A stretch of DNA of 64,000 bases from Haliotis asinina (taxonomy: Eukaryota > Mollusca > Gastropoda > Lepetellida > Haliotidae), in contig NC_090295.1 in assembly GCF_037392515.1 (NCBI RefSeq), positions 20,166,001 to 20,230,000 of the forward strand, in the 5' to 3' direction. The notes beneath the pieces are model-generated. The model saw only the letters and a list, made by a program, of their open reading frames with translations. It did not search any database and was not told where the DNA came from. The position numbers and the translations under genes are program-made. Shown here one piece after another: positions 44,706-56,700 of the stretch (positions within the stretch are counted from its first letter, which is position 1; every line of letters begins with the position of its first letter).

Positions 44706-47700
44706 ATGTCTTTAAATTTTTCTACTGTTCTAACTGTTGTTTTCTTAACGTTGTTATCTTGTATCGTGTTTGGTTTTAAAACAACTCTCTTTTTATATAT
44801 TTTGACTGTTTTATGTGTGTTTTTATTGGTCGAGGGTAGAGAATGGACCGGTCTTCTTCCGGTGAGACTTTCAGAGCACCTGGCACCGGTCGCTGACCGT
44901 ATCAGAGAAACCACAGGATATATCGGCACTGTTCTCCACAAACCTTTATTCAGAAGCCAAACTCCAAACATGTTTGAGAGTTGGAACCCTTTGCAATGGT
45001 TGTGGAAAGGAAAAGACGGCCAAACGCCAGGATCGCGACCAGTGATGAGATCCAAGTTTGCCAGGAGAACCAAAAATTCAAAATTTGGTCAGAGTAAGCA
45101 AAAAGAGAGATCTAACGCACTGAATTCACCAGCTCCCATATCTGTGTCAAGTCCAAAGTCACCAAAGAGAGGCCTTAGTGGAAATGTATCGACTGGAGAT
45201 TTAAATACAAGTGTGTCTGTGTTAAATGCATCTGGTCCTCTGCTGTCCACCCCATTGATGCCCATGATAAAAAGAGCTGTAGCCAACACATCCGGACACA
45301 ATGACACTTTCAGGTAAGTCGATCTTACCAGGTTGCTCCTTAGATTTGTCAGCATTACACTGAACTTAAGAAGAGAGTTTAAAAGCAATGCTATTTGAGT
45401 GTCGGTCTTGACATAACTATATTCACATAAATGTTTACTGTTATTTCAATCCAGTTGCAGTTGCACAGTTTGGAACAACCTGTTCTATCATCATGATAAT
45501 TAAGATTTATGTAGAATTCCATTATCTGATGACCATGATGTTAGAGACAGTCAGTGCCCAGATTTGTTGATTCTATTTTCCCTGTAGTGTACCACTTTTA
45601 GAATTATGAAGGGTTATAATGAAACAAGTTGATCATAGCTTTTCTGATAATCCCCATGTGCTGATTTAGCATGTCCACTGCTCATTTTGTCATGAGTGTT
45701 ATTTTTGTAAGATTACTAGTCTATGTGAAAATAACAGATTATGCTGTTTACGTGAATCCCATGGTCCATGGCTGTGTCTTACTGTGCCAGTTTGACTTTG
45801 TCAGAGTTTTCCTGTCCTATTTACATGCAACTGATTCATCTGTTTACTGTTTTCATTTTTCAAACATATGTGCTACATATGTATTTGTAATCATTGTGTT
45901 CTATTCTCCTTCATGTTCTAGCCCGGATGTCAGTTCCCCACTTGTTAGTGGCAGTCGAAGTCGACCAGTCAGACGAGCCAACACGTTCCACTTCACTCCA
46001 ACACATCCTGTAGATTCATCACCTGGAGTTTTGCCATGGGTACGCTTTGGCAGGAGAGATCGACATTCCCTGTATAAAGCCGACATCAATTCATTCAAAC
46101 ATCAAAACACTGTACGGGTAGCTCCACCTGATCCTCATAGAGTTATCTCACCAAGGTAAGCCAAGTGTTTGAACGCGCAAACAGGGTGACTCATTTTTAG
46201 AGAAAATTTTAGGATTGTAATGATAAAGAAGACAACACTAGAATATGTTTCGTGATAAACTGGATATGATACAAACCATGATACACTACATTTTCAGTGT
46301 TTGCTCTGATGCAGAAAACCTGCATATTAAATGCACAAATTATCACAAATACACAGTCAATTGTCATTGCTAATGCAATGCTACTGAGCCCTAAGTTCAG
46401 CTAATCAAAGCTTGTAATTTGCTGTTTTTCTAAACTACTTAGTTTATTGTTTGCTGCTCAGTGCTGATTAACTACCTAACCTGCTTTACCTTGTTTTTTG
46501 TCCGTATTAAGCAATCACAGTTGATGTCATGATGAAAGTTCCATACTGGAGTTGACTCCCCAAAACATGTCCATGACTCCCTCTAGTGATGACTCCTAAA
46601 TTTTCATATCTGGGGCAAACACTGGATATCCTGGTATGGCAGGGAAGGAAAGTTTAGACTTACAGGGAAAATTTTTGTTCAGTAAAATAAGGATATGCGG
46701 TTTGTATCTGATGTATGTTAAAATGGACTGATGTGTATCATAGTATATCTCATCATGCTTATGAAAGACAATATATAGTGTGTGCCAGATTTTCGGTGGT
46801 AAATTTCACTTTTGGTCTTTGGTATTTATGGTCTGTTATAATTGAAAATGTTAATATATATTGTATATTTATATACTTATCCTATCTCACAGTACTTTGT
46901 TAGTGAGCGCTTGGGTAGCCTAGTGGTTAAAAGCATTCACTCGTCACGCCAAGAACCCCATTTCAGTTCCCCACATGTGTACAAGGTTTGATTCTTTGAA
47001 GCCCATTTCTGGTCTCCCCCACCATAATATTGCTAAAAGCGGCATTAAACCAAATATAAATGTCAAAAAGACTTTAATCACAGAAGTGGAATCCCAATTT
47101 TAACCGGTGTTTACATTTTACATTGATCCTAATAAACATTCGTCAACAGTCCAAGCTTGTACCTGGTTTCGAGGTGCCATACAATATTTAGCATGTTTAG
47201 CATTATTACATCCTCATTCCAAACTGTGTTGATTAGCAATGTGCATACATATATACTGCAAGAACAACTTCAACAGAAACTTGCTCAACATCGCTAGGAT
47301 TATTTGATTATTTGAGTGTCGAGGTGATAGGTCATAGAGAGAAACTTTAGTGTACACAATGACCCCAGCACCCCATTTACCTTGCAACAAGATTTCACAA
47401 ATCAAAAGGACGGCCACAGATTTTAATTTGATTGGATTTTTGACAGTGTTAAATGCAAATGGAATATGTGGGTGATGAAGATGACTGACTTTTGATACAA
47501 GACAATGTAATGTTGCATTTATGCATTTTGCTCACATAATGACTGGAATTTTAATGTTCTGTCAGACAAAGTTTTAAAAAGCTTTAAACTATGAGTAATA
47601 CATAAAATACTGTGTCTGCTATGCATTAACAATTTTATCAAAGTCAAGAATAGTGCAGTTAAATATGCATAAATTGAGCCTTTCTGGTCTTTCCTCTTCC

Positions 47701-50700
47701 ATCACTCTCCATAGGCAAAGTACTCACTCATTCACACTGAAGATCCAGATTCAATTTACCTCAGGCACAATAGTTGTTGCCCATTTCTGGTTCCCCCCAC
47801 TGTGATAGTGTGAACTTGCTGGTATGCTGCTAAAAGCCATACAAAACCATACTCACTCACTCACTCCAGTCTCTCTCTTTTTTGTAGTACCCTTTACATC
47901 AGTGCTTCTTTCTGTTCACAGTTTAATGCCATTGAAAGAGAGAACCGACAACACACCAAAGCCAGTGGACACACAAGCTGTGGTCAATGCACTCAGGGAA
48001 AGAAGGCAACACATAAAACCAGTCTTGGGCTTGGGGGGATACTATTTACTGCTTAACCTCAATACAACAAAGTTCTATGAACTATGATGTTTAATGTTTT
48101 CAAGTTCATAAATAATCGTCACAATCTTCTCATCATTTCCTTTCTCTTCCTCATTGTAAGCCTGACACAGTCTTGATTTCTTTTGCAAACAGAACATTTC
48201 AGAAAATTAAATTAGGCAGATTTTGTTTCATAGCCAGGCCCACAGGTTTTCATTTGCAACCTGTACATACTACCTGTACTGAAGGATTGATAAATTGATC
48301 CTGTTAATGATATCCTTCCAACATTCATGGAACTAACAACATTTGTATTTTGTCTATTCCAGGAAAAGATCACTTGTTGTTGCAGTAGAAGATGACACAC
48401 TTTTTGAAGAATCAGGTCAACATGCCAAGAGAAGGTGATTCAGTGTAGTTTGTTCTCACTTTGAAAACTTATTATTCATGTCAAGACTGGAAATGACAAA
48501 TATTGGCAGAAGTGAAAACCCGTACTCAATATGTAGAGTTGTGTGCCTAACCCTGACATGAAAAGAATGTCTGATGTTGACTGTCATTATGTCTAACATC
48601 CTAACTGCTTGAGTGAAATGATGGTCTAAGATAAGTAACATCAAAAAGGCTTAATTGTGAACAGCTGTACAAGTGTTAGTAAACTTAGTTTCAGCATTAT
48701 TCGTCACAGTCCTCTACTGAGTCTGGCAGGTGGACCTTGTAGGAGGTCACATCAGGTACCCTTTCACATTGACCAATCAGAGCACAGCTTACCAAATCAC
48801 GAATGTGGACATTTGCACAAACCTTTTGAACCTCTACTTCGAAAAGGTTTGTATCTGAATGATTCTGAATGCTGTTTTCAGTACGGTCACTTCCAGGTGA
48901 TGCACATGGACCATGCTACAATAATGTTAACAATGAGTAAACAGTCACTGAAAAAAGTGTGTTTGTCAGTATTCACTAATTCAGTTTGTGGAAATATTAG
49001 CTAATAGTAACCACGTCATCAAAAAGCCCTTAGCATATATACTCCAGGTTAAATATTCTTTTGTGTGTGGATTCTTTTTGTTGAAATATCAGTGTCAGTG
49101 ACTGGGGAATTTTCTAAGCCCCACCAAACCCTAAACAGTAACCATTGTCTGGATAAATCTGTTCGTTCCTTTCACATTTGATTGGATGGTCACAGGTTAC
49201 TCAAAGGTTACCTGATGCGACCTCCTACTAGGTTGTAAAACTCAGCGTGGAATTGTAACAAATGATACTGAGACTAAGTTTACTTAGACTGACAGCCATA
49301 TCAAACTGTGTGCTCTGAAACTCCTGGGCACCCGTGGCGAGCCACCTCATCGTGGTGGGTGCTGGGTAACGCCAAGAGCTCGCCGACATCCCCGTAGTGG
49401 ACCCGGGGGGATATTTGGTCCACCAACCCGTTTGCCATGGGTTGCAGCCCTGTGTCGGCGGAGGAGGGGATCCTGGTGGTTGAGAGTAATAGGAGCTTGC
49501 AACCGTGTTCCTGTTGCTCAATACACCACTTCGGCCCTGACTTCGCCTAGACGGGTGGTCGAATAGGCCCGGTTCGACCAATCGGCTGGTCATGCCAAGC
49601 CCTGTGCATGGAGCATTATTATATTTATCAATGCACATATATCATTTGGAATCGTTGTAAATTTGGACTTGGCTTTATAATCTAAAACATGTTGAATTTG
49701 AAGTATGTTGTTCTGTAATTTGCCTAGAGTCCTATGCCAGAAGGCGGTGGCTCATGGGCCAATCTGGTAGAATTATTAATCTCTTAATTCTTCTGCTGGA
49801 GTATATCATCCGGGTATCCTTGGTGCTGCAAGCTGGAGGCCCGCTTGCTTTAGCATTGTCCTTGTGATACTCCGTGGTGGGTGGGGAGCTCGGATGATGA
49901 ATCATATGACACCAATCATGGCTTATGAAATACCCCCCAAAAAAACCAAACGTCCACTTGAAATTGATCCCGTTGATACTTCTCATAGACCGTCTCTATC
50001 GATTGAGTATTGGCCACGTTTCCTCGTTATTGAGACTCCGGACAAGACACCATTGAAGTTGAACCCTTTCGCAGTATCTAAGGGCATTCAAGGTATTGCT
50101 GGGGATGTCAAGAACATTAGACGCTTGCGTTCGGGTGCATTGCTAATAGAGTGTGGCAAGAAACAGCAGACAACCAATCTGATGAACATTGAATCTTTTG
50201 TGGGCATTCCGGTCACGGTCTCTGCTCACAAGACCTTGAACACAAGTAAAGGTATCGTCAGAGATTGTGATCGGTTGTTTGCTGACATGTCCGAGCTTGA
50301 TATAGCATGCGAAATGAAGGATCAAGGTGTGCTGTATGTGAAGCGCTTTTCCACCCGAAAAAACAATGAAACAATCCAAACAAATACCTATCTGTTTTCT
50401 TTTTCATTGCCAAATGCTCCCAAATCAGTAAAGGCGGGTTACTGCAATATCCAAGTTGAAACCTACATCCCCAACCCGCTCAGGTGTTTTAAATGTCAGA
50501 AATATGGACACGGTGTATCTACCTGCACATTGTCTGTTGTGTGTGCTCACTGTGGTGAGAAGACACACACAACAGAAGATTGTGACAGTGACTTTAAAAA
50601 ATGCACTAACTGCTCTGGCGACCATTCATCTTCGTCAAAACAGTGTCCAATATGGAAAGAGCAAATGGCGATTAACAAAATAAAGTTCACCCAAAATATC

Positions 50701-53700
50701 TCTTTTTCTGAGGCAAAGAAACTGGTGAAGAGATCTGACCTTCTAGAAAGTTATGCTACAGTAGCAAAATCATCATCTGAATTCAGCTCTAAAATAACAA
50801 AATCATCCACAGGATGCCAAACTACCTTGACTTGGGTCAGTTCCGACTCCCCACAGGTTTTATACCCTGCTATATCATCCCAGACTGAGGAATCACTTCC
50901 TACTACATCAAAGTCCTCTGATCATAAGTCATCTTCACAGTCACGCTCTGAGTCTCATTCAACAGCTGATAGACAACAAATTGTTAAAACTAAACCCAAA
51001 CCTAAGTCAGATGCTTCAAAACAACAAAGTGGCAGAGCTCCTAAGGGGTCACAAAATAAAATTCAATTGTTTAATAAATATGGGTCTCTTGAAGATATGG
51101 ACGTTTCTGAAAACGTCCATTCTAGGGCACATAGCTTGTCGCCCTCCAAAAGAGTGCGGGGTAGATCCCCAAAAAATCCCCCCAAAAGATAGTTTATTCC
51201 AATAATATTGTACAATGGAACTGCAGAGGTTTGAGGGCTAATTTACATGAATTACAGCTATTAGTCCAAGATTTCACACCTTCAGCGTTATGTCTCCAAG
51301 AGACATATTTAAAACAAACAGATGCATTTGACCTTCGCCATTTTAATGCATATCATTGTTTTTCACCTCTGGGTGATAGGGCCACTGGCGGATCATCCAT
51401 TCTAGTCAAACAAAATGTTATTCAAAGCCCTGTTTCACTTAATTCTAATATGCAGGCTGTTGCAGTGAGAATTATTTTACATGTAGCGTTTACGCTATGC
51501 TCTCTTTATATTTCACCATCTTCGGCTTTTGCCAAAACCGATCTTCAAGCTCTATATGATCAGCTCCCAAAGCCCTGTATTATAATGGGAGATTTAAATG
51601 GCCACAACCCACTCTGGGGTAGTGTAAATACAAACACTAGAGGTAAATTGTTGGAGGACTTTTGTTCTGACAATGATTTATGTATTTATAATGATGGTTC
51701 CAACACATATTTACACCCTGCTACAGGGACTTATTCTGCTCTCGACTTGTCACTTACAAATTCAGAACTATTTAATGAATTTGAATGGTCAGTCCACGAT
51801 GACCTCTGTGGAAGTGACCATTTTCCTACTATATTAAAAGCTGTAACTCCATCTGATGTTCCTCCATCATCAAAGCGGAATTTTACAAAGGCTAACTGGA
51901 CTTTATATGAAACACTGTGTGCTGAAAAACTTAAACCCGAACTTTTTATTGACGTTCCTGATGCTATTAAATGTTTTACTGATGAACTGAATTCCATAGC
52001 TGATGAGTGTATACCAAATTCCTCTGTAGTTCCACACATAAGAAAACCATGGTTCAACGATGAGTGCAAACAAGCTAGGAAGGCAAGGAAAAAGGCAGAA
52101 CATTATTTCCGTCGCCATCCTATGGTACATAATTTAAATAAATTTAAAATTTTAAATGCTAAAGCGCGGCGTACTTTTAAACAAAACAAACGCCAATCTT
52201 GGCAAAATTATGTGTCCAAAATAAATTCTCGGACACCCATGTCCAAGGTATGGAACATGGTCCAGAAAATCAAAGGTAAAGGTACTAAATCTACTGTCCA
52301 TCATCTCAAACATGGAGATCAATTGCTTACTGATAAATCAGATATTGCTAATAAACTAGGTGAAACCCTTGCTAAACACTCTTCCTCTTCAAATTATGTA
52401 CCAAAATTCCAGCAATATCAAAAACAACAAGAAAAGAAAACTATTAATTTCAATTCTGATAATGGGGAAGATTATAATGAAGCGTTTTCTATTCATGAAC
52501 TCCATACTGCTCTTGATCAAGCTCATGACACTGCTACTGGAGCTGATAACATACATTATCAACTCCTGAAGCACTTACCAGAATCCTGCCTAGAAACTCT
52601 TCTCAATATTTTTGATGATATTTGGACATCGGGTAACTTTCCTCCCTCATGGCGTGACGCCATAGTAGTACCCATACCTAAACCTGGACGTGATCATACG
52701 GATCCATCCAATTATCGTCCGATTTCATTAACTAGCTGTGTTTGCAAGACCATGGAACGCATGATAAACAATCGACTAGTTTGGTACTTGGAAACAAATA
52801 ACCTTATAACTGATATACAGTGTGGTTTCCGTAAAAACAGAAGTACTGTCGATCACTTAGTGCGTTTAGAATCATTTGTTAAAAATGCACTAATTAATAA
52901 ACAACATACTGTGTCTATCTTTTTTGATCTAGAAAAAGCATATGACACAACCTGGAAATATGGTATTTTAAGAGACCTACATGACTACGGCTTGCGAGGT
53001 CGTTTACCTCAATTTATAGCAAATTTTTTAAAGGACAGACAGTTTCAAGTTCGAGTGGGTTCTACCCTGTCTGATCATTACAATCAGGATCAGGGTGTTC
53101 CACAAGGCAGTATTTTGTCTGTCACACTTTTTAGCATAAAGATAAACAGTTTATCAAAAGTTTTAAACGATTCAATTGATGGATCATTATTTGTGGATGA
53201 TTTTAATATTTCTTGTCGTGGGAAAAATATGCATACTATTGAACGACAACTGCAGTTGTGTTTAAACAAAATAAATAAATGGTGTCTTGAAAACGGCTTT
53301 AAATTTTCTAAATCCAAAACTAACTGTATACATTTTTGCAGAAAATATAAACCACATAAGGACTCTGAACTATCTCTAGATGGCACTCCCATCAAAGTTG
53401 TAAAGGAGGCCAAGTTCTTGGGCCTAATCTTTGACTCCCATTTAACATTTCTGCCTCATATCAAGTCCCTTAAAACTAAATGCTTGAAGGCTCTTGACTT
53501 GTTGAAAGTTGTTTCCAACACAAAGTGGGGAGGAGATCAAGCAACCCTCTTACACCTGTATCGATCACTCATACGTTCGAAACTCGATTATGGTTCCATC
53601 GTATATGGTGGAGCCTGCAACAGCAACCTTAAACTTCTTGATTCTGTCCACCATCAAGGCTTAAGACTTTGCCTTGGGTCTTTCAGAACTTCACCTATTG

Positions 53701-56700
53701 ATAGTCTCTACGTTGAGGCCGATGAACCATCTCTTACTCAACGTCGTATAAAATTGTCTTTACAATACACTACTAAATTATATTCTGATGAATCTAACCC
53801 TGCCTATAACTGTGTGTTCAATCCCCTTTATGAAGATTTGTATAACAAAAAGTCTTCTCTTGTTCCACCTCTTGGGCACAGAATTAAACCATTTATTTCT
53901 TCTGCCGGTATTGAGCTGGAAAGTATATCGCCTTCCCGTCTTCTTTCTTCTCCTCCTTGGCAGTTGGTTAGGCCACAAGTTGACCTAACATTAACATTTT
54001 TTAAAAAATCAGAAACAAATGACTTACAATATAAACAAGAATATCATCAATTAAAGCATAAATATAGCAATTACAAACCTTTATTTACAGATGGGTCCAA
54101 GGATGGTGGCGCAGTGGCTTGTGCCACTGTCATTGGATCCAGAACAATATCTTCTAGATTACCAGATAATAGTTCTATTTTTACAGCTGAAGCTAACGCC
54201 ATATTAACAGCTCTCAAATATATTCAAAGACACCCGAAACGTAAACAATATATAATCTATTCCGATTCTCTTTCTTGCCTTCAGGCTATTAAAAATATTT
54301 CTTGCAAACATCCACTTTTAATAGAAATTATTGAATTGTATAATGATCTTGCTACTGGCCAATACGACATCGTCTTTTGTTGGTTACCCAGCCATGTAGG
54401 CATTTCTGGTAACACACTGGCTGACCTTGCTGCTAAAGCAGCACTCAACAAATCTGTGACACCACTTCTTATTCCTTATAGTGATTACAAAGCCACCATT
54501 AGATCTTATATCCGTGATCTGATGCAAAAGAAGTGGGACACCCAAGTGGGTATCAATAAATTACATGAGACAAAACCTTACATTGGTTATACCCACTTGG
54601 GTTGTCAGTCCAGATTTGAAGAGGTTATTTTGCGACGATGTCGTGTTGGCCACACTAGATACACTCATGCGTACCTGTTAAAAGGTGAAGATCCTCCATT
54701 TTGTATCCCTTGTGATGAGAGAGTCACGGTCAAGCATATTCTGCTTGACTGTGTTGAATTCTCCATCACAAGGGATAAGTATTTTACAGTTAAAACAATT
54801 AAGGATCTTTTTACCAGCGTTAATTCTCATTTAATTATAGGTTTTTTAAAAGAAATTGATTTTTTGGTTGAATTTTGAATAATATGTTTCTGTAAATAGA
54901 TGTATTTTAATGACTGGTAGTTTGAATTAGTAACTTGAATTGTTGGTGGCTGTACCCTCAAAGGGGGTTGAAGTATTGTAAAATTATTGTCCTCCTGAGA
55001 GGGTACGTAAGTCCACAAACATGCAAAGTAAATTCTAAATTTCCACGTTTTTAATGGTAGTATAAGTGTATTTTTATTGTATGGCTAGATTTCCGAAATT
55101 GCTGATGGCTGAGGGGATGATGTAAATCCAGCTAGGGTCCATGCAGGTAGCAAAAGTACTGTAAGTCCCCATGGTCCCTAGAATGGTGATCTACCTTCAG
55201 TTGTTGGCAATCTATAGCCCGGTTTTATATTGTATTGTCCTCTATAGATAAATTGTTTTAGGCATAGCTACTAGTTTTACATTCATTTCTGTGATGTTCT
55301 AGTTTTTTACTGTCCTTCGTCGACTGATTGTTATAATACTCATATATTCCATTTTAATGTTCCGTTCCCGTCACGATATGGCTGAAATATTGCCGATGTG
55401 ACATTAAATTTTAACTCACTCACTCACTCACTCACTGAAACTCCTGTTATTAAAACGAAAGAAAATATTTTACAGTTTGTGGTTGTTGCAGGCGTCAGGA
55501 AAGTAGCCAGTCGACAGCTTCCTCAGCATCTCTGCCACCAATGCCAGATAACCTGCCGGACCTGTCAGACAAGAACGTGATGATGCAGCTGGATGAGGTC
55601 AGTCTGAAGCGTCCGTCTGCTCCCAGCAGGGAGGCCATGGAGGAGGCAGAACAGGACGTCAGTGTTGCCAAGCGACAGAAGAACACGCGTAACAACCCCA
55701 TCACCAGCTCACTCAGCTCTAGCAGGAGGATTCTGATCAGAGAGGTACATGTCGATAAATATTTGATTGAGACTTAGTGAATATGTCCAGCACTGGTTCT
55801 TAATTCCAGTCACTAAACCATATTCAGTTGCAGGGAGATATTCCTCTATGAATCCAGGGATCAAATTTCGGAAAACTTTCACAAATTGCATCCATTACCA
55901 TGATTCTTGTGATTACACATTAACTGCTCTTTAATTTCATTTCAAACATCAACATGAAAGAAAGGGTAGGGGAGATAACTCATATTACCCAGAAACCTCA
56001 GGGTCAGGCTGGTGCCTTCTTGTTGTTGCCAACACAACATGGAGGCGTGTTTGTAACTTGAATTCTGATTGATATGTTATAACACAAGTTGCATAACCAA
56101 TCAACTTTGAAAATGTAAGTCTAGGAAGGGATTATGAGATTGTGAGAAACCCAGGAATTGATCATAGGAGCAGGACAGGTTTAATGACGTGATCCCAGGG
56201 TGAAAGTAGATGTTAGTAGAAGAAGATGGTCATGCCCTTCAGTGAGGAAAGTAAAGCTGGTCCCAAAAGCTGAGAAAATCTAGAACTCATCCCGCATGGT
56301 CTATCAGCAAAATATTGTGTTTGTGGATTTTACAACATGGTTGTATCTATGATTTACATTGATAATTTAATAATAATAATGTGTCCATTTATATAGAGTA
56401 AACTCCAATCCAGCTATGCTTATAGTGCTAACAATGAATAGCACAGCACATTATAACCCCGGATAAACCAAGTTATACACAAGTCAGCCATGGTCACATT
56501 ACTTATCCCACTGATTACCTATTTTAAATGAATTCAGTTGCCTAAGGTGAAAGCAGATGTATGACCTGTGCTTTGTTGTCGGGCAGGATTGAAGTCATAG
56601 AAACTCTCAGAAGTCAAGCTGCCAAACATTGTCACCCATCCAAGGACTCGCGTCCAACATTGCTCAACTTCACCTGGTTTGTGACCTGAGCTCTGTGCAT

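Larger units (their letters stand above)
49327..55434 (+). mobile_element. Full-length RNase H-bearing LINE (Jockey/I superfamily, I/Nimb-like) in POM121 intron 4
   Basis: About 6.1 kb, sense orientation. It starts with a GC-rich 5' UTR ('ggcacccgtggcgagccacc'), then ORF1 (three zinc knuckles), ORF2 (APE endonuclease, RT, RNase H), and a 3' UTR of about 550 bp ending in an ACTC tail. A perfect 12-bp duplication flanks it. RNase H after the RT points to the I group rather than Jockey proper; the exact clade needs a tree. Both ORFs are open and the flanking duplication is exact, so this copy may be recently, or still, mobile. Confidence 0.93.

Noticed and set aside
46905..47060. Functional tRNA gene
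   Set aside because: A- and B-box-like motifs are present but no cloverleaf can be closed; other copies and the ACTC-type tail identify it as a SINE.
49327..49863. Reverse frame of 136 codons over the LINE 5' end
   Set aside because: It spans the insertion boundary and the element's 5' UTR; no domain.
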